DNA of 64,000 nt, from positions 248,001-312,000 of the forward strand of contig CADCXD010000006.1 in NCBI GenBank assembly GCA_902806575.1, written 5' to 3'. A program made the translations under genes and the position numbers. Origin of the DNA: Jackrogersella multiformis (taxonomy: Eukaryota > Ascomycota > Sordariomycetes > Xylariales > Hypoxylaceae). The stretch's first letter is position 1; the number at the start of each line of letters is the position of its first letter. The notes beneath the pieces were generated by a model. That model was not told where the DNA came from. It searched no databases and saw nothing but the letters and a program-made list of their open reading frames with translations. Shown here piece by piece: positions 10,786 through 22,380 of this stretch.

Positions 10786-13700
10786 GATTATGCGGTTCTA
10801 TCTTTTGATTTCGTCGAAGAGTCAAATTTACTAGGAATTCTTGGTGGTGGGCGAAATAGCGAACACGATGGAGCTGAGGTTTGTATTTGTTGTTGGAGTT
10901 TACCTAGGTGGGTCTCTGGTTTATATAGACATTCCTCTAGCTACGAAAGAGCTAGATATATAGACGGTGAGTTTCCATGATTTCCCCGGACGAAACCATC
11001 CCCTTCCTCTACTCTGTGTTTCGTCCACGGATTCGATTACTCAGCACCTAGCCGGATTTACCATTCTCTTGCATGTTATCATGACGTAAAGTCTGGTAGT
11101 TGATAGAGCTTGTATCAAATATAACCCAGTTTCGAAGATTTGATTGTGTAGCCGAATATAATGCCGCAGCTCTCATAGGTTATATCTCAGGCAGGCTCTG
11201 AACACGGCCAATTAACGAAGTTGCCTGGCGAAAGGGTTATGGAATTAACGAAGATAGATGCATCGAGTAGCATGCATAAGCTGGATTAACAATACCGGAG
11301 AACGGATGGACCCACCATCCCCGGATTCCCTATTACGGGAAATGGTGGTGGTGTGATGCATGGATGACTAAAAGCTAAAACCCCAGCAGAGTTTGCATTT
11401 CGGCGATACCGACCGCTTAGATGGGTCCCGGCAATTATAATAAGGTTGTGAATATTTACCCGGAACTCTATTGTTCTTCTAGAACGATCCTACCTACTTG
11501 CCTACCTAGGTACGTCATGTATGGTCCTGTGGATTTATGGGATCGGTGCTGATCATGGTCGTTTTATTACGTCATTATAACATAATGATCCCACTGTTTG
11601 ACTCTTCTGTTTCGTTTTTACGGGTATACACTTATAGTGTTTAGGTATTATGCCAGAATAGGTGCTTATGTAAAACCGTACCATCGACCGCAAGAGACGC
11701 GATATTCTAAAGGAGTAAGAGGCTTTTTTGTTTCAAGTTCGTACTTAGGTAAATGATCGAGTATACTAGGTATGTATGGTTCGTTTGTTGCATTAGAACA
11801 TGCTTAGGTAGATAGTAATTACATACCTAGATATCGATATACCTCGGCAGACCTGCCCGATCAAAAACTTCCACTGTGTAGTAGTGTTGTTAAGATATAC
11901 TACGCTAGGGAAGGTATCGCATTGAACTCCTTGGCTAGTTGCCTTAGCGGCGTTAATCCATCCATCTAATATTGTTAGCTTGTTAGTACATAGTAGTCCT
12001 GTCTGTCATTACCTACCTAGGTAGGCTTCTGGGCAGTCAGGCAGTCAGGTAAGTTATACCTACTAGGTATCTGTGGCCGTATGTATGCAAAGTGACTTTG
12101 CGTTCGGGTGTCAGACATCACCTTATACCAAGTAGATCGAGAGTTATGCTAACGGTCCGTATGCTAAGCATCATCCCTTTAGTCCTTATCTTTGACCGTA
12201 TCATCTGCATGAACCATTTGAGCAAGCTAGTGCTGCCGGGCTGCCGGACAAACATATAATGGAACCGCTACCACGTTTTGGAAGAGACGGGCCTATACTA
12301 GTAGGATGGTCAGAGCTGCTATTGCTCGTGGCCTTTTTGTTGCTTCCTAGCCCTTCGGCCCATATATAGAGCTGAATATCCCCGATTCAGCTTCATCGTG
12401 ATAGCTATGGTGATCTGGTGCGGGAGCTATTGACGACGAGAATGACTAGTCAAGTCTCCCTTTTTAGTATTGGGAACGAATCATATAGCTCGTATTGGCC
12501 TGTTGGCTGATTGCAGCTCTTTTAGCTCTAGGATGGTCAGAGCTTGAAGCTGACTAGACTACCTACCTAAGGTAGGCACCTGTTAAGCAGAAGTTTTATG
12601 AGAGGTACCAAGGTAAGGGCTTTGCTGAAATATCGGAGGCACCGTGTTACGTATCGCGGCATTGATTGATATTTTCAGTAACCATCCATGCGAGGGAACG
12701 GGGCATCTCGGTGGTACTCTTTGCTTTTTCATCTCACGTATCTCCTTTCCTATATTTAGATGTTAGGCTCGGTATGCGTTATGTCTAGGTGGGCGGTGTG
12801 AAGTACCTAGGTAGGTAAAATAATGAATCTGAATCAGGGGGAAAGATGTTGGCATCATGACAGTATCTTATAGGATCGCTGTCTTCTATCTTTATGTCGG
12901 CGGTACGGCGTAGCCGAGAACAAAAGCGACAACACCGACCAAGCTACCACAGTAGCCTATGCTTGACGGCGTTCCCCGCTGTTTCGCCGGCACAGGCTGA
13001 CCGGACGCCGCGTGTAATACAGCAGCATATTCGTCGAATAGGTAGCTGATACAGTCTATTGGCCAGCCTTTGCAGGGCGATACATCATACCTTAAACCTA
13101 CCGGGTTAAGCTAAAATACCTAATTCAAGCTTAATTTTTACTCGGCGGGAGACTTTGTCGTAAAATTGCCTGCAATATGTCAGATGAAGATGTCCAACAT
13201 TAGGCCCGATCGAAACTGGCCAATTCTATCTGTTCTACGTAGATTCCGAGTAACTCGATGGCGTTCTTAGATTTAAAGATCGCATTGTGAGGCTGGGTAT
13301 AATCGGAATAATTCATCGTGAGTGTTACATATCAAGGCGGAACTTGTTAGTTTAGGTACTTACACATAGGTAATAAAAGAGGTTGTAAGTACCTATACCT
13401 TACTTAAGGTACCTAGGTAGGTAATGGGATAATAATAATTGGAGACGTATAGCCCGTATAACCTGGATGACAAACGAAGGGATTACATGGCTTCTAGAAG
13501 AACTAGTCATTAGTGTAGAAGAAGGCAGGAAGAGTAACAAAGTAACAGACTGACAGAGTAGTCGCATTGAAACAAGCAATGGATTAAGATTAACATTGAA
13601 AATCTCCAGCCGTATTATGTGGTCATTGGGTATAAAAGTTAGGTAATATCCGTAGCGTACGTACAGGTAGGTGCTACTTTTAGTGTTATCCACCAGTCCA

Positions 13701-14955
13701 CGCAGATGGTGACAAAGAGGTTGGTGATGGTGACTTCCCATGTGGCATCTGGATAAGGGGGAGAACGGGCATGGGCGGTAGCGTGGCAAGCAAGGAAGAC
13801 GACAAGCCACAAAGCGTGGAAATATACGGGCTGAAACAGCTTTAACCTTACCCGGTTAGGTTAGGCCCGATGCACCCGTGTGCTCTATTAACTTATAATA
13901 TCTTAGTGCGTTCAGGGTAGCAGGTAGGAGAACGGGGGTGGGGTCAAGACAAGCCACATACCGTCAGCGCACGAGGCAACACCCACACAGGAAACTCCGC
14001 AGCTGAGCAGGTGCTGATCCTCTTATCCATGGATCCATGGATGTTATCTGCAATCCCTGATAGGCCCGCAAGAACTGGTGGAAGACTGGAAGTCCACTAC
14101 GAAGGGTTATCCAGCAGTCTAGGTATGTACACTAGGTAGGTATTAATACCTGCCCAGATACTTTTAACAGGTCCCGCTACTTCTAAGTACCTAGTGTACA
14201 CTACACTATGGTACCGTAATCTCCTCTGGGGCACGACACAGTGCTAAGTACCTACCTACCTAGGTATCTAAGTAGTACCTAGTAACATGTACGTACAAGA
14301 CAATTCTCCTCCTTCCTACCACCTGCCCGTGTGTTAAGTATTATTGCAATTGTAATTGCAGCTGCAGGTGAGAGACTAAAGTTAAACTATTATGTACCTA
14401 CCTCTACCTTAGGTAGGTAGGCCTAGACCTTAGGTGGTTGTAGTTTTACTTTACTGGTTCAATTCTCTTCTCTAAACTCCTTAAGCTCTTTAATCATTTC
14501 TCTTAATCGTTTCTCCTCTTACGATAATAATCATTATTGTCGTTATTATTACATATTGGACACCTACCCCCCGGTGTTGCGACTTGGACTATTTTCTCCT
14601 TCACATTAATTACCCATTGCCTTTACCTATTTGAGGTACCTAGGTAGTAATATATTTACAGTCTAGTCGATCAGGCTGAGAATAGTATACTACATACCTA
14701 CTACTACCTACACACGGTAGGGATTCTCTCATCAGAGTGGATCTCACTTTGACCTCCTGACATCCCCAAATCCTCCCTATCATCATTTTTTACCTTTTTT
14801 TGCGCTTAATAACTGCATATCTTTCTTGGTATCTTAAACAATCGCCCCATCGTCAGATCCTATCTTCATCAGTCCGGCGTCCAAACGCTGCCGAATACAA
14901 GGAGAAAGTTGCCGAAACTGGACGACCAAGCCAACATTCCCATTCCCGAATTCCA
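10786..14955. other. Large gene-free region rich in TACCTAGGTA palindromes
   Basis: About 4.2 kb without a convincing gene; the longest open frame (13400-13810, minus) shows no known domain. ACCTAGGT is seen near 10904, 11503, 12016, 12805, 13412, 14261 and 14640, often within CCTACCTAGGTAGG. No transposase, reverse transcriptase, long terminal repeat or tRNA was recognised. The 3' end must contain the promoter and leader of the kinase gene that begins at 14956. Confidence 0.55.
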
Positions 14956-17070
14956 ATGGGCAACAGTCAAGGCAAGCCCGTTGACCTCAACGGCGAGGGT
15001 ATGTTTCTCCATTCTCTCTAAAAATGGAAGAGGGTTGTTAGAATTCCACGAGTTGTTTCGGAACCGCCACTCGGCCCCATCAACAACCTAGAACTTCACT
15101 CGGCTAACCCATTGTCATCTTCCATTGCTTCGCAGTAAACCTCAACCATTTTCGATTGTTACGAGTCGTCGGTCGAGGTGCCTTCGGTAAAGTACGAATA
15201 GTCGAGAGGAAAGACACGAACTTATCCTTTGCCCTAAAATACATTCGGAAAGATGAGGGTATGTCCGCCTATGTCCCTGATAATAATACCTCTCTCTGTA
15301 ACAGACATTTTGGTCAAATAATAAGGAATACCGAATGTTGACTTGGTTCTGTCTCCGTAGTCGTACGGTCCGAGAGCGTCCGCAATATCATACGAGAACG
15401 CCGCATGCTCGAACACGTGAATCATCCGTTCATCTGTAACTTGCGTTATAGCTTCCAGGATATAGAGTATATGTACGCATCAACTATCAGTCGCAGCAGC
15501 GAGGCGAGCTATCTAATACGGCTGAGAATAATAGGTACCTCGTGGTCGACTTAATGAGCGGAGGCGATCTACGTTTCCACATATCGAGAAAGACCTTCAC
15601 TGAAGATGCTGTGCGGTTTTGGATATCCGAACTGGGTTGTGCACTCCGGTACATACACGGCCAAGGCATAATACATCGAGACGTGAAGCCCGACAACGTG
15701 CTACTAGATGCTGACGGCCATGTCCACTTGACCGATTTCGTAAGTTGCTTCACGGTTGCTATATCATACATCATACACCCATACACCACTATAATAGCTA
15801 ACATCTTATCTCCTTCTAGAACGTTGCGTCAGACGTCGTGCCCGGAAAGCTTCTCACCAGCAAATCGGGCACTCTTGCCTATCTGGCTCCTGAAGTATAT
15901 GCAGGCAAGGGTTACGATGTGAGAGCCGATTGGTGGTCCTTGGGTGTGCTGTTCTACGAGTGCATATACAATAAGGTAACAAAATTACCCACTACAAATC
16001 CAAAACGTGCCTATCAGCATATGTGCTTACCATCATGACAGCGGCCTTTCGAGGGCAATTCAGAATCCACCTTGACGAATGTCATCCTCGGCGCCAACCC
16101 GAAATTCCCAGTCACCCAACCCCCTGTCTCACTGCCGTGTCTATACGCCATCGGTTCTGCTTTAACTCCGAATCCTGACAAGCGGCTTGGTTGTACCTGG
16201 GAAAGCTTCACACAGGAACCCTTCTTCCAAGCCATTGACTTCATAGCCTTAGAAAGAAAAGAACTGGAACCCGTGTTTGTCCCATCGGCGGACAAGACCA
16301 ACTTCGATGCCACGTACGATCTCGAAGAATTATTGCTAGAAGAGGCGCCGCTGGAGGCCAGGGCGCGGAGGCAGAAGCCTAGAGAGAGGCTAAAGGACGA
16401 TGCCACCGACAAGGAGATTCGTGAAGAGGAACTATATCGCACCATCGAACGAGATTTCCAGCCATTTGACTATACCGTGGCAGCCTATAAGAAGTGAGTT
16501 TGCTCACTGTCGTTTTGCCACCGCGCATGCTAACCACCAAGTAGACTTACGGAACTGGAGAAGGAAGGGGCCGACGGCCATGTATCTAACCCCAGTCCAT
16601 CTCATGAAGAGCCACAGGCTATTAGCACAGACGATGTCAAACCAGCCCCGACCAACAATGGAGTTCCACAACAACAACTATACAAATCCCCAACCATGCA
16701 AGAAACATCGCGGCCAGACAAGAACTTTTCCAACAACAGCCGTGCTCCTAAGGCCACACCGCGGTCACCCGCACCACTGGCCTCGTATCACCGCGCGTAT
16801 ACTAAGAGTATGTCCAGCACAGCAGGAATACAAGTGAAGTCTCCCACCGGTGGAATATCGGTGACTCTCGAAGACACGGGAAGCTGGTCGGATTTGGCGC
16901 GTAGAGATGCCACGCTGCCCGCCGATGCTAATGCTATAAATGACGACAAGGGTAGCTCCGGCGGCGGTGGCGTCTTCGGAATTTTCGGTCGCAGGAAGAG
17001 GGGCCACAGCCCGAAACCGAAAGAAAGAGGAGTCTTGGGCAAGGAAGGGGCACGACAGGTTGTCGGTTGA
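14956..17070 (+). CDS. STK32/YANK-like AGC serine/threonine protein kinase
   Basis: Seven exons: 14956-14998, 15136-15258, 15361-15472, 15535-15739, 15820-15975, 16042-16493 and 16545-17070. All junctions are in phase and give 538 residues. The chosen ATG yields MGNSQGKP, an N-myristoylation-type start like that of animal STK32 proteins. An in-frame ATG at 14800 would hide it, so the internal start is preferred. Kinase motifs are GRGAFGKV, catalytic Lys49 (FALKY), HRDVKPDN with Asp142, and an APE loop. The metal-binding motif is DFN at Asp160 instead of DFG, as in animal STK32. After the catalytic domain comes a conserved extension with an FDATYDLEELLLEE-type segment, also shared with STK32. 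A disordered basic Ser/Pro tail ends the protein. Membrane anchoring through the myristate is inferred; the fungal role is unknown. Confidence 0.9.
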
Positions 17071-20000
17071 TTCTGTCCGGTGCTGGGTATCATCCCATTT
17101 TCACACTTTTTGGGGGTATCGGGGACCGGTAAACGAGGCTTTTATTGTCTCGTCCACTTATTATACCCTCCATGCATTGCAACGAGAAATTCCCGTACAA
17201 CATTTGACGGGTCAAGGCTGAAATTCATCCGATCTTTTTTATAGGCCAACTCGGGTCTCCATCAGCGGAGGTCTGAATTGGCCATATCGATCCGGTGGGT
17301 TCCGAATATTCTATCGGTTTCAAATAATTACAGGCATTTCCAATACTAGAAGTGATGAAAAATACCTCATCACTCTTACTGAAACTAAGAAAAGTATCAA
17401 AACTTCTTAGACAGTCGACACCACCGACCACCACCAACTCACCTTTCCTTCCATCCTCACATCATCATTATGGGCCTTTGAAGATATTATTACTCGGAGG
17501 CCATGTCATGACTTGTCACTATCTTGTGTGTACAAGTTTTTCTCTTGGCAAGCCGGTTCGAATTTTGGACGATTCTATCTGCAATATGAGCTCAAGTCCG
17601 GCACGACACTTACATGGGCTCCACTACTTGACTGCTTTGGGGTAAGGTTAATTGGTCGATTTCGAGCGATATACGGTTTTTACGGTGCCCGCTACTAATA
17701 CCAATCCGCGGGGTTACGAGACGAGACGGAAGACGGGTCTATATTGGGCAATGGAACGGAGGGCGTATAGACATTGTTACTAATACAGCCGGTATGTTGT
17801 ATAGTGAGAAAGAATGGGCTGCTCAGACCAGCCCCGCCCTGTAGGTAGAGATAGCATGCATTATATATAACTACGTTTCAACATCGACTTGGTCTCTAAT
17901 CATAGTCTTGTGCTTATTCTCTCTAGGTAGTAGGAGAATTAGAGTTATCTCTTATTATAGCTACTGTATAAGATTTAGGAATGGGTATCTTTACCTAGGG
18001 AAGTTGAATAATTCAACGATCTACGCAACCACTACCAAGTACACTTCTTAGATCTCTTCGGATAATAGATACCATGTCTTCTCAAAACCTGCCTAATTCA
18101 GTACTCATCTTCCTCTTTATTCAAGTATGATATAACGCTTAATACATAGTAACATATATAACTCAGCCCTATTATAGCTCACTAGGTATAATATCATAAG
18201 ACGCATTGTGGCTTTGATTTCATAAATGAGCAGTAAAGGGATTAGTTAGGTAGTTAGTTACCTAGGTCAGTTAGTTAGAAGCAGAAATACAATACAATGC
18301 ATTGTAAACCTTCTATAAGTAGCCGCAACTTCGCTGCCCGGGCACGTCGTCACGCTGATGAAGAAGTCTGGCTGGCTGGCTGGCTGGCTAGCTGTGGAGG
18401 CTGGTTATATGTGCTGGAGGATATAATAAGTACAACACCTAATGTATGTAACCGACCAAAAGCCCCTTAGATCGACCGATCGACCGACCTCGGTGGAAGG
18501 ATCGTCAGCTCGGACCCGAGAGGCTTCCGAGAGGCTCTGGAAGCTTGTGGGGTTCCTCGAGAGGCTGTTTTTCTGGTAGCATGGTAGCTGGTATGGTATT
18601 CTCGTTCTCCTAGGTTGGGGGCTTGTGTTTGGTCGGTTTGTTTGGAGATGTCGTGCTGAATATTCGGGAGGTTGTTGTTCGGTGGGAGTTATTTATTAGA
18701 TAGTGCTTATGTAGAGAGTAGAGAGTAAGGAGTACAGAGGAGAAAGGAGGGAGTATTTAGGTAGCCAGTCCTAATACCTCTAAAGACAAAGACAGCGCAA
18801 GTCCTTCTTGGCAATGGCATGTAATACAATATTTCTCTACCAGTAACCGGTATTTCTCACCTCTAATTTCCCTCGTCTAGTTACATAGGTATGTGCCACA
18901 CCTTACCTACCTAGGTAAGTGCCTGGGATAAGGAGTTCACGATCCTCCCTACCCCTACTCCTATGCCTCGAACAACTTCCCAATCGTCTTTCTTCGTCCG
19001 CAATCTTATAAGGTACGTCACCTATCCCCTTAACCAATGGGTACCTCGGCACAGCCCAGCGTCTTATCTACATATATATTCATATTTGATATTTTAGACT
19101 GGTGTTTCTGCCATCCATATGTCTACTTCATTTACTCCTTTCCATGTCCCGGCCGCTACTGAAAAGTTCAGGGAAATGGAAACGGGACGGCTCGAGAAGA
19201 GACTATATCTCTTCCTCGGCTTGCTTTATATGCCTACCTAGGTACCTACCTATCTACCTGAGTACGTAGTTACTAGTGAAATATCCTTGAGTTAGGTAGG
19301 CAGACACTCGCAGCTAACAAGGGAGGGTCGTAAATAGTCAGGATATAATCGCTAAGAAAATTTGCGTATATGAAGAAATAAAGTGCCATCTGCTAAGCTA
19401 GCAACAGTACAGAGCAAAGCATGTTAGCTCTTAAGAGCAACCCGTATAACCTCATACGCAGAAAGCTACAAACCCATCGACTACCCTATATACTCCCCAG
19501 AGCCAGTCGGCGTATACCTTCGTTCACTCACTTTTATCCACCCTGACCTAACCCACCTCACTCCCACTCCCACTCCCACTAGACAAGTCGAGTCACCAAA
19601 TCCGATTTCTGCATTTTTAATTTTATTTATTTTATAATCCACGACTTTCAACTACGTGTATGTATTGTATGTCAGAGTCCTATATAAAGAGAGACAAGAC
19701 AGACGTCATCTCGAACCGAAAGTCCCACCGTTCGTTTCCCGCTCGAGCCTTTTCCTTTTGCCCTTTGCCTCCGGGAGGATCCAGTCTCGGTTGTTTGCGA
19801 AACCCTCGACTGTCGCCTACGTAATAGTAGTGGTGTTACCACCGACTAGGTAGGTTGACAGGTAGGCAAACAGGCAGGGAGATACATCTCCCAGAGCAGA
19901 GCGTCATCACCAACATCGTCATCATCGTCCACTGTCTCGTATGCCTCTGGAATTTCCGTCGTTCACTACCTGGGTAACTTCAACCTAGGTATACACCTCA

Positions 20001-20428
20001 TCTCTGGTTTTAGGCCGGCCCTCATTACGTGTCATGAAGCCACCGCCTCTTGATCCCCTGCATACAAGTAGACAGACGTAACCTAAGGAAAAGACTCAGG
20101 AAAAAAAGAGGTGATTTTCCGCCTTTACTCTGTCGCAAATGCAACTCCGTTTCCCATGAATGGTTTGATAACATATGAGATAGAAAGCGACCTAACCCAA
20201 CATCTCCGAGATGATGGGATCAAAGGCCCCTTCTTTCTCTCTCTCGTCTTAATCGGCGAAGGTATTACCAATACCTTGTCCCGTTCCGCCTTGAATCCCC
20301 GCCGTCGAAGCAAAAGTAAAACTCCTTCCGCCATTACCCAATGAATGGTGATTGATGGTGGTGGCACAATAGTAGGTAGTTGGCTTTCTCTCTATTTGAG
20401 AAGAGCCCCCCTTACTATGTTTGTTCAG
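17071..20428. other. Convergent gene-free region between the kinase and Yap1 genes
   Basis: About 3.4 kb with no supported gene. It contains simple sequence such as a GGCT run near 18367-18390, then GATCGACC repeats near 18474-18490. An imperfect CGAGAGGCT motif repeats around 18520-18565. ACCTAGGT occurs near 18264, 18908, 19238 and 19984. Several 60-100 codon frames are open but none resembles a known protein. Confidence 0.5.
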
Positions 20429-22380
20429 TTACATGGGAATGGTTACAGACGACGAGCACTTGTTACCAGCGTCGGCACCGAGATACTTTGTCATGACGGC
20501 CTTGAAGTCCTGCTCGTCGACGACGGCGCCGGTGCCACCGCACTTGGCCTTCTTCTGCAGATCAGAGCAGAGGCCGTCGAGGTCGAGATCTCCGGATTGC
20601 ACGCGAGGGCAGGCCTGCAATTTCTCCCTATTGTCGTATGTTAGCGGATGTCTCGTTGTCTACTCCGCTAAAGTGATATAACGTACCAGATATTGTTACA
20701 AGTGAGGAGTTTTCCGTTGCTAGCAACGATGGTATCCTCGGACTCCTTGCGGGCGTCGATCTCGGCGATCAGGTTCTTCTTGGGCGCGTTGGGGCTTGGC
20801 GCCGTGTTATACGGCGTCGTGAAGTCGACGTCGAAAGCGTCGTTGAAGAAACTATCGTCAAAGGTAGCACTGGCTAGGATGTTGTCCTGCGGCTCCCGAT
20901 ATTCGCCGAAAAGCTGCGGGTCGAACTGGCCACCACCTTGCTGCGCCAACCAGTCGATGTTGGAGAAGTCTATGTTGTTGAAGTTGTTGATTTCTGGATA
21001 TTTGGTTAGTTGCGGAACTTGAAGTTGGTATTGTGTTAGTTACTTACGATGCATAGAATTGGCCGTCAAGGACGGCTGTTCCTCGCCGATCGTGGTGAGA
21101 GTATCTACGGGCTTGAAGCCTAGAGGTGATTGAGTGCATGGTTCGGGGGAAGTGCCGCAAGAGGAGCTAGGTCCCATGTTAGAGTTCGTCGTCGACGAAC
21201 TAGGTGAGCTCGCGTTCGCCCCGTTCACGCTATTGTGGCTGGAATCGAAGCTAGTCCTTGAGACATTGGCACCGAAGGCACTGTCATAGGGAGATGTCGA
21301 GGACTTCGAATCCTTCGACTGTATGTCGGAGTTCTCCCGGCTCTTCGTCGAAATGGGACTGGCATGGTCCTTAGACTTGTCTGTAGGACTGGGCTTACCA
21401 TTGGTCCTGTTGCTGGACGACGACGTATGGTACAACGACTGCCTACCGCCATTTGTATATGAGCTCTGGGGTCCGGGGAGGACACCAAACTTGGGGAATT
21501 CAAATTGGAAGTTAACGTCGCTGAGATTTTGTATAGCGGCGTTGCCGAAGACTGTATTTCGCTGTGCGGTGCTGCTGCTGCTGCTGCTGGAGACTTGGCG
21601 GGAGCTGCTTAACAGGGTCAATTTCTTCTTATACTCGTTCAGTTCCATAGTCAGCTTGTCGATCTGGCCACGGAGTTGAGAGTTCTCGTTGTTCGTCTCT
21701 GTAGAAGCCTTCTCAAGTTCCTCCACCTTAGTCTCGAGGTCCTTCAAATGCTTCTCCTTACGTTCTCGGAATGCGCGCTGCGCCGCGCGGTTCTGGGCCT
21801 TCCTCTTCTATATGTAGTACGGTTAGACATGATCCAGTTCCATGGGGCGGAGTAGTTATCGCTTTCGACTCACCGAACTGGGCTCGTTCATAAGAGGCTT
21901 GCGGCCGGGCTTCTTGGGAACCTTTCCTTCACTCTCCCTTCGCTTGCCTCCACCTTCGTCCTCGTCTTCGTCGTCGTCGTCGGGATGGCTTCTCTTGTCG
22001 GGACTTTCATCGTCGGGAGAGCTGGCCTTTGAGCCCTCATTAGATGAGGTGCCCGGAAGATCCCCAATCATCTTTGCCTGGCCGTCCTGGTCGAAATCGA
22101 AATCGAAACCGGTATCGGGTCCTAGGTCATAGTCGTAATCCAAGAAGGGACTCTCTTGGATGTTATTGGAGGTACCATTGGTGGCGTCCATGTTGGGTTC
22201 AACCTTCTGGTTCTGAATAGGTGACTTAGACAAAGGCTCGGGTGAAAGAGAGATGGCGTTGTTTGGGCTGCTGCTGCTGCTGGTGCCGGGTTGGTTTGAA
22301 GTGAGGGCGCGGAAGAGCAGGTTCTGCTGCTGAGGCGTGAGGATAAAATTGTGTAGAGCTTGAGAGTGAGTCGAGGCCAT
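20429..22380 (-). CDS. yap1: Yap1/AP-1-type bZIP transcription factor (oxidative stress)
   Basis: A redox-sensing activator that accumulates in the nucleus under oxidative stress and induces antioxidant and efflux genes. Four exons (22380-21874, 21807-21048, 20993-20687, 20627-20429) join in phase to 590 residues. The basic region starts at residue 170 with KRKAQNRAAQRAFRERK, the Pap1/Yap1-type N-x2-AAQ-x-AFR signature, followed by a leucine zipper. The N-terminal Cys-rich domain is C-x6-C (Cys386, Cys393). The C-terminal domain has Cys521, 531, 545 and 554 around a Leu-rich GDLDLDGLC segment that matches the Crm1 export signal of this family. Disulfides between the two Cys domains are known to mask that export signal in Yap1; the same control is inferred here. 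An intron interrupts the gene just before the basic region. Confidence 0.96.
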
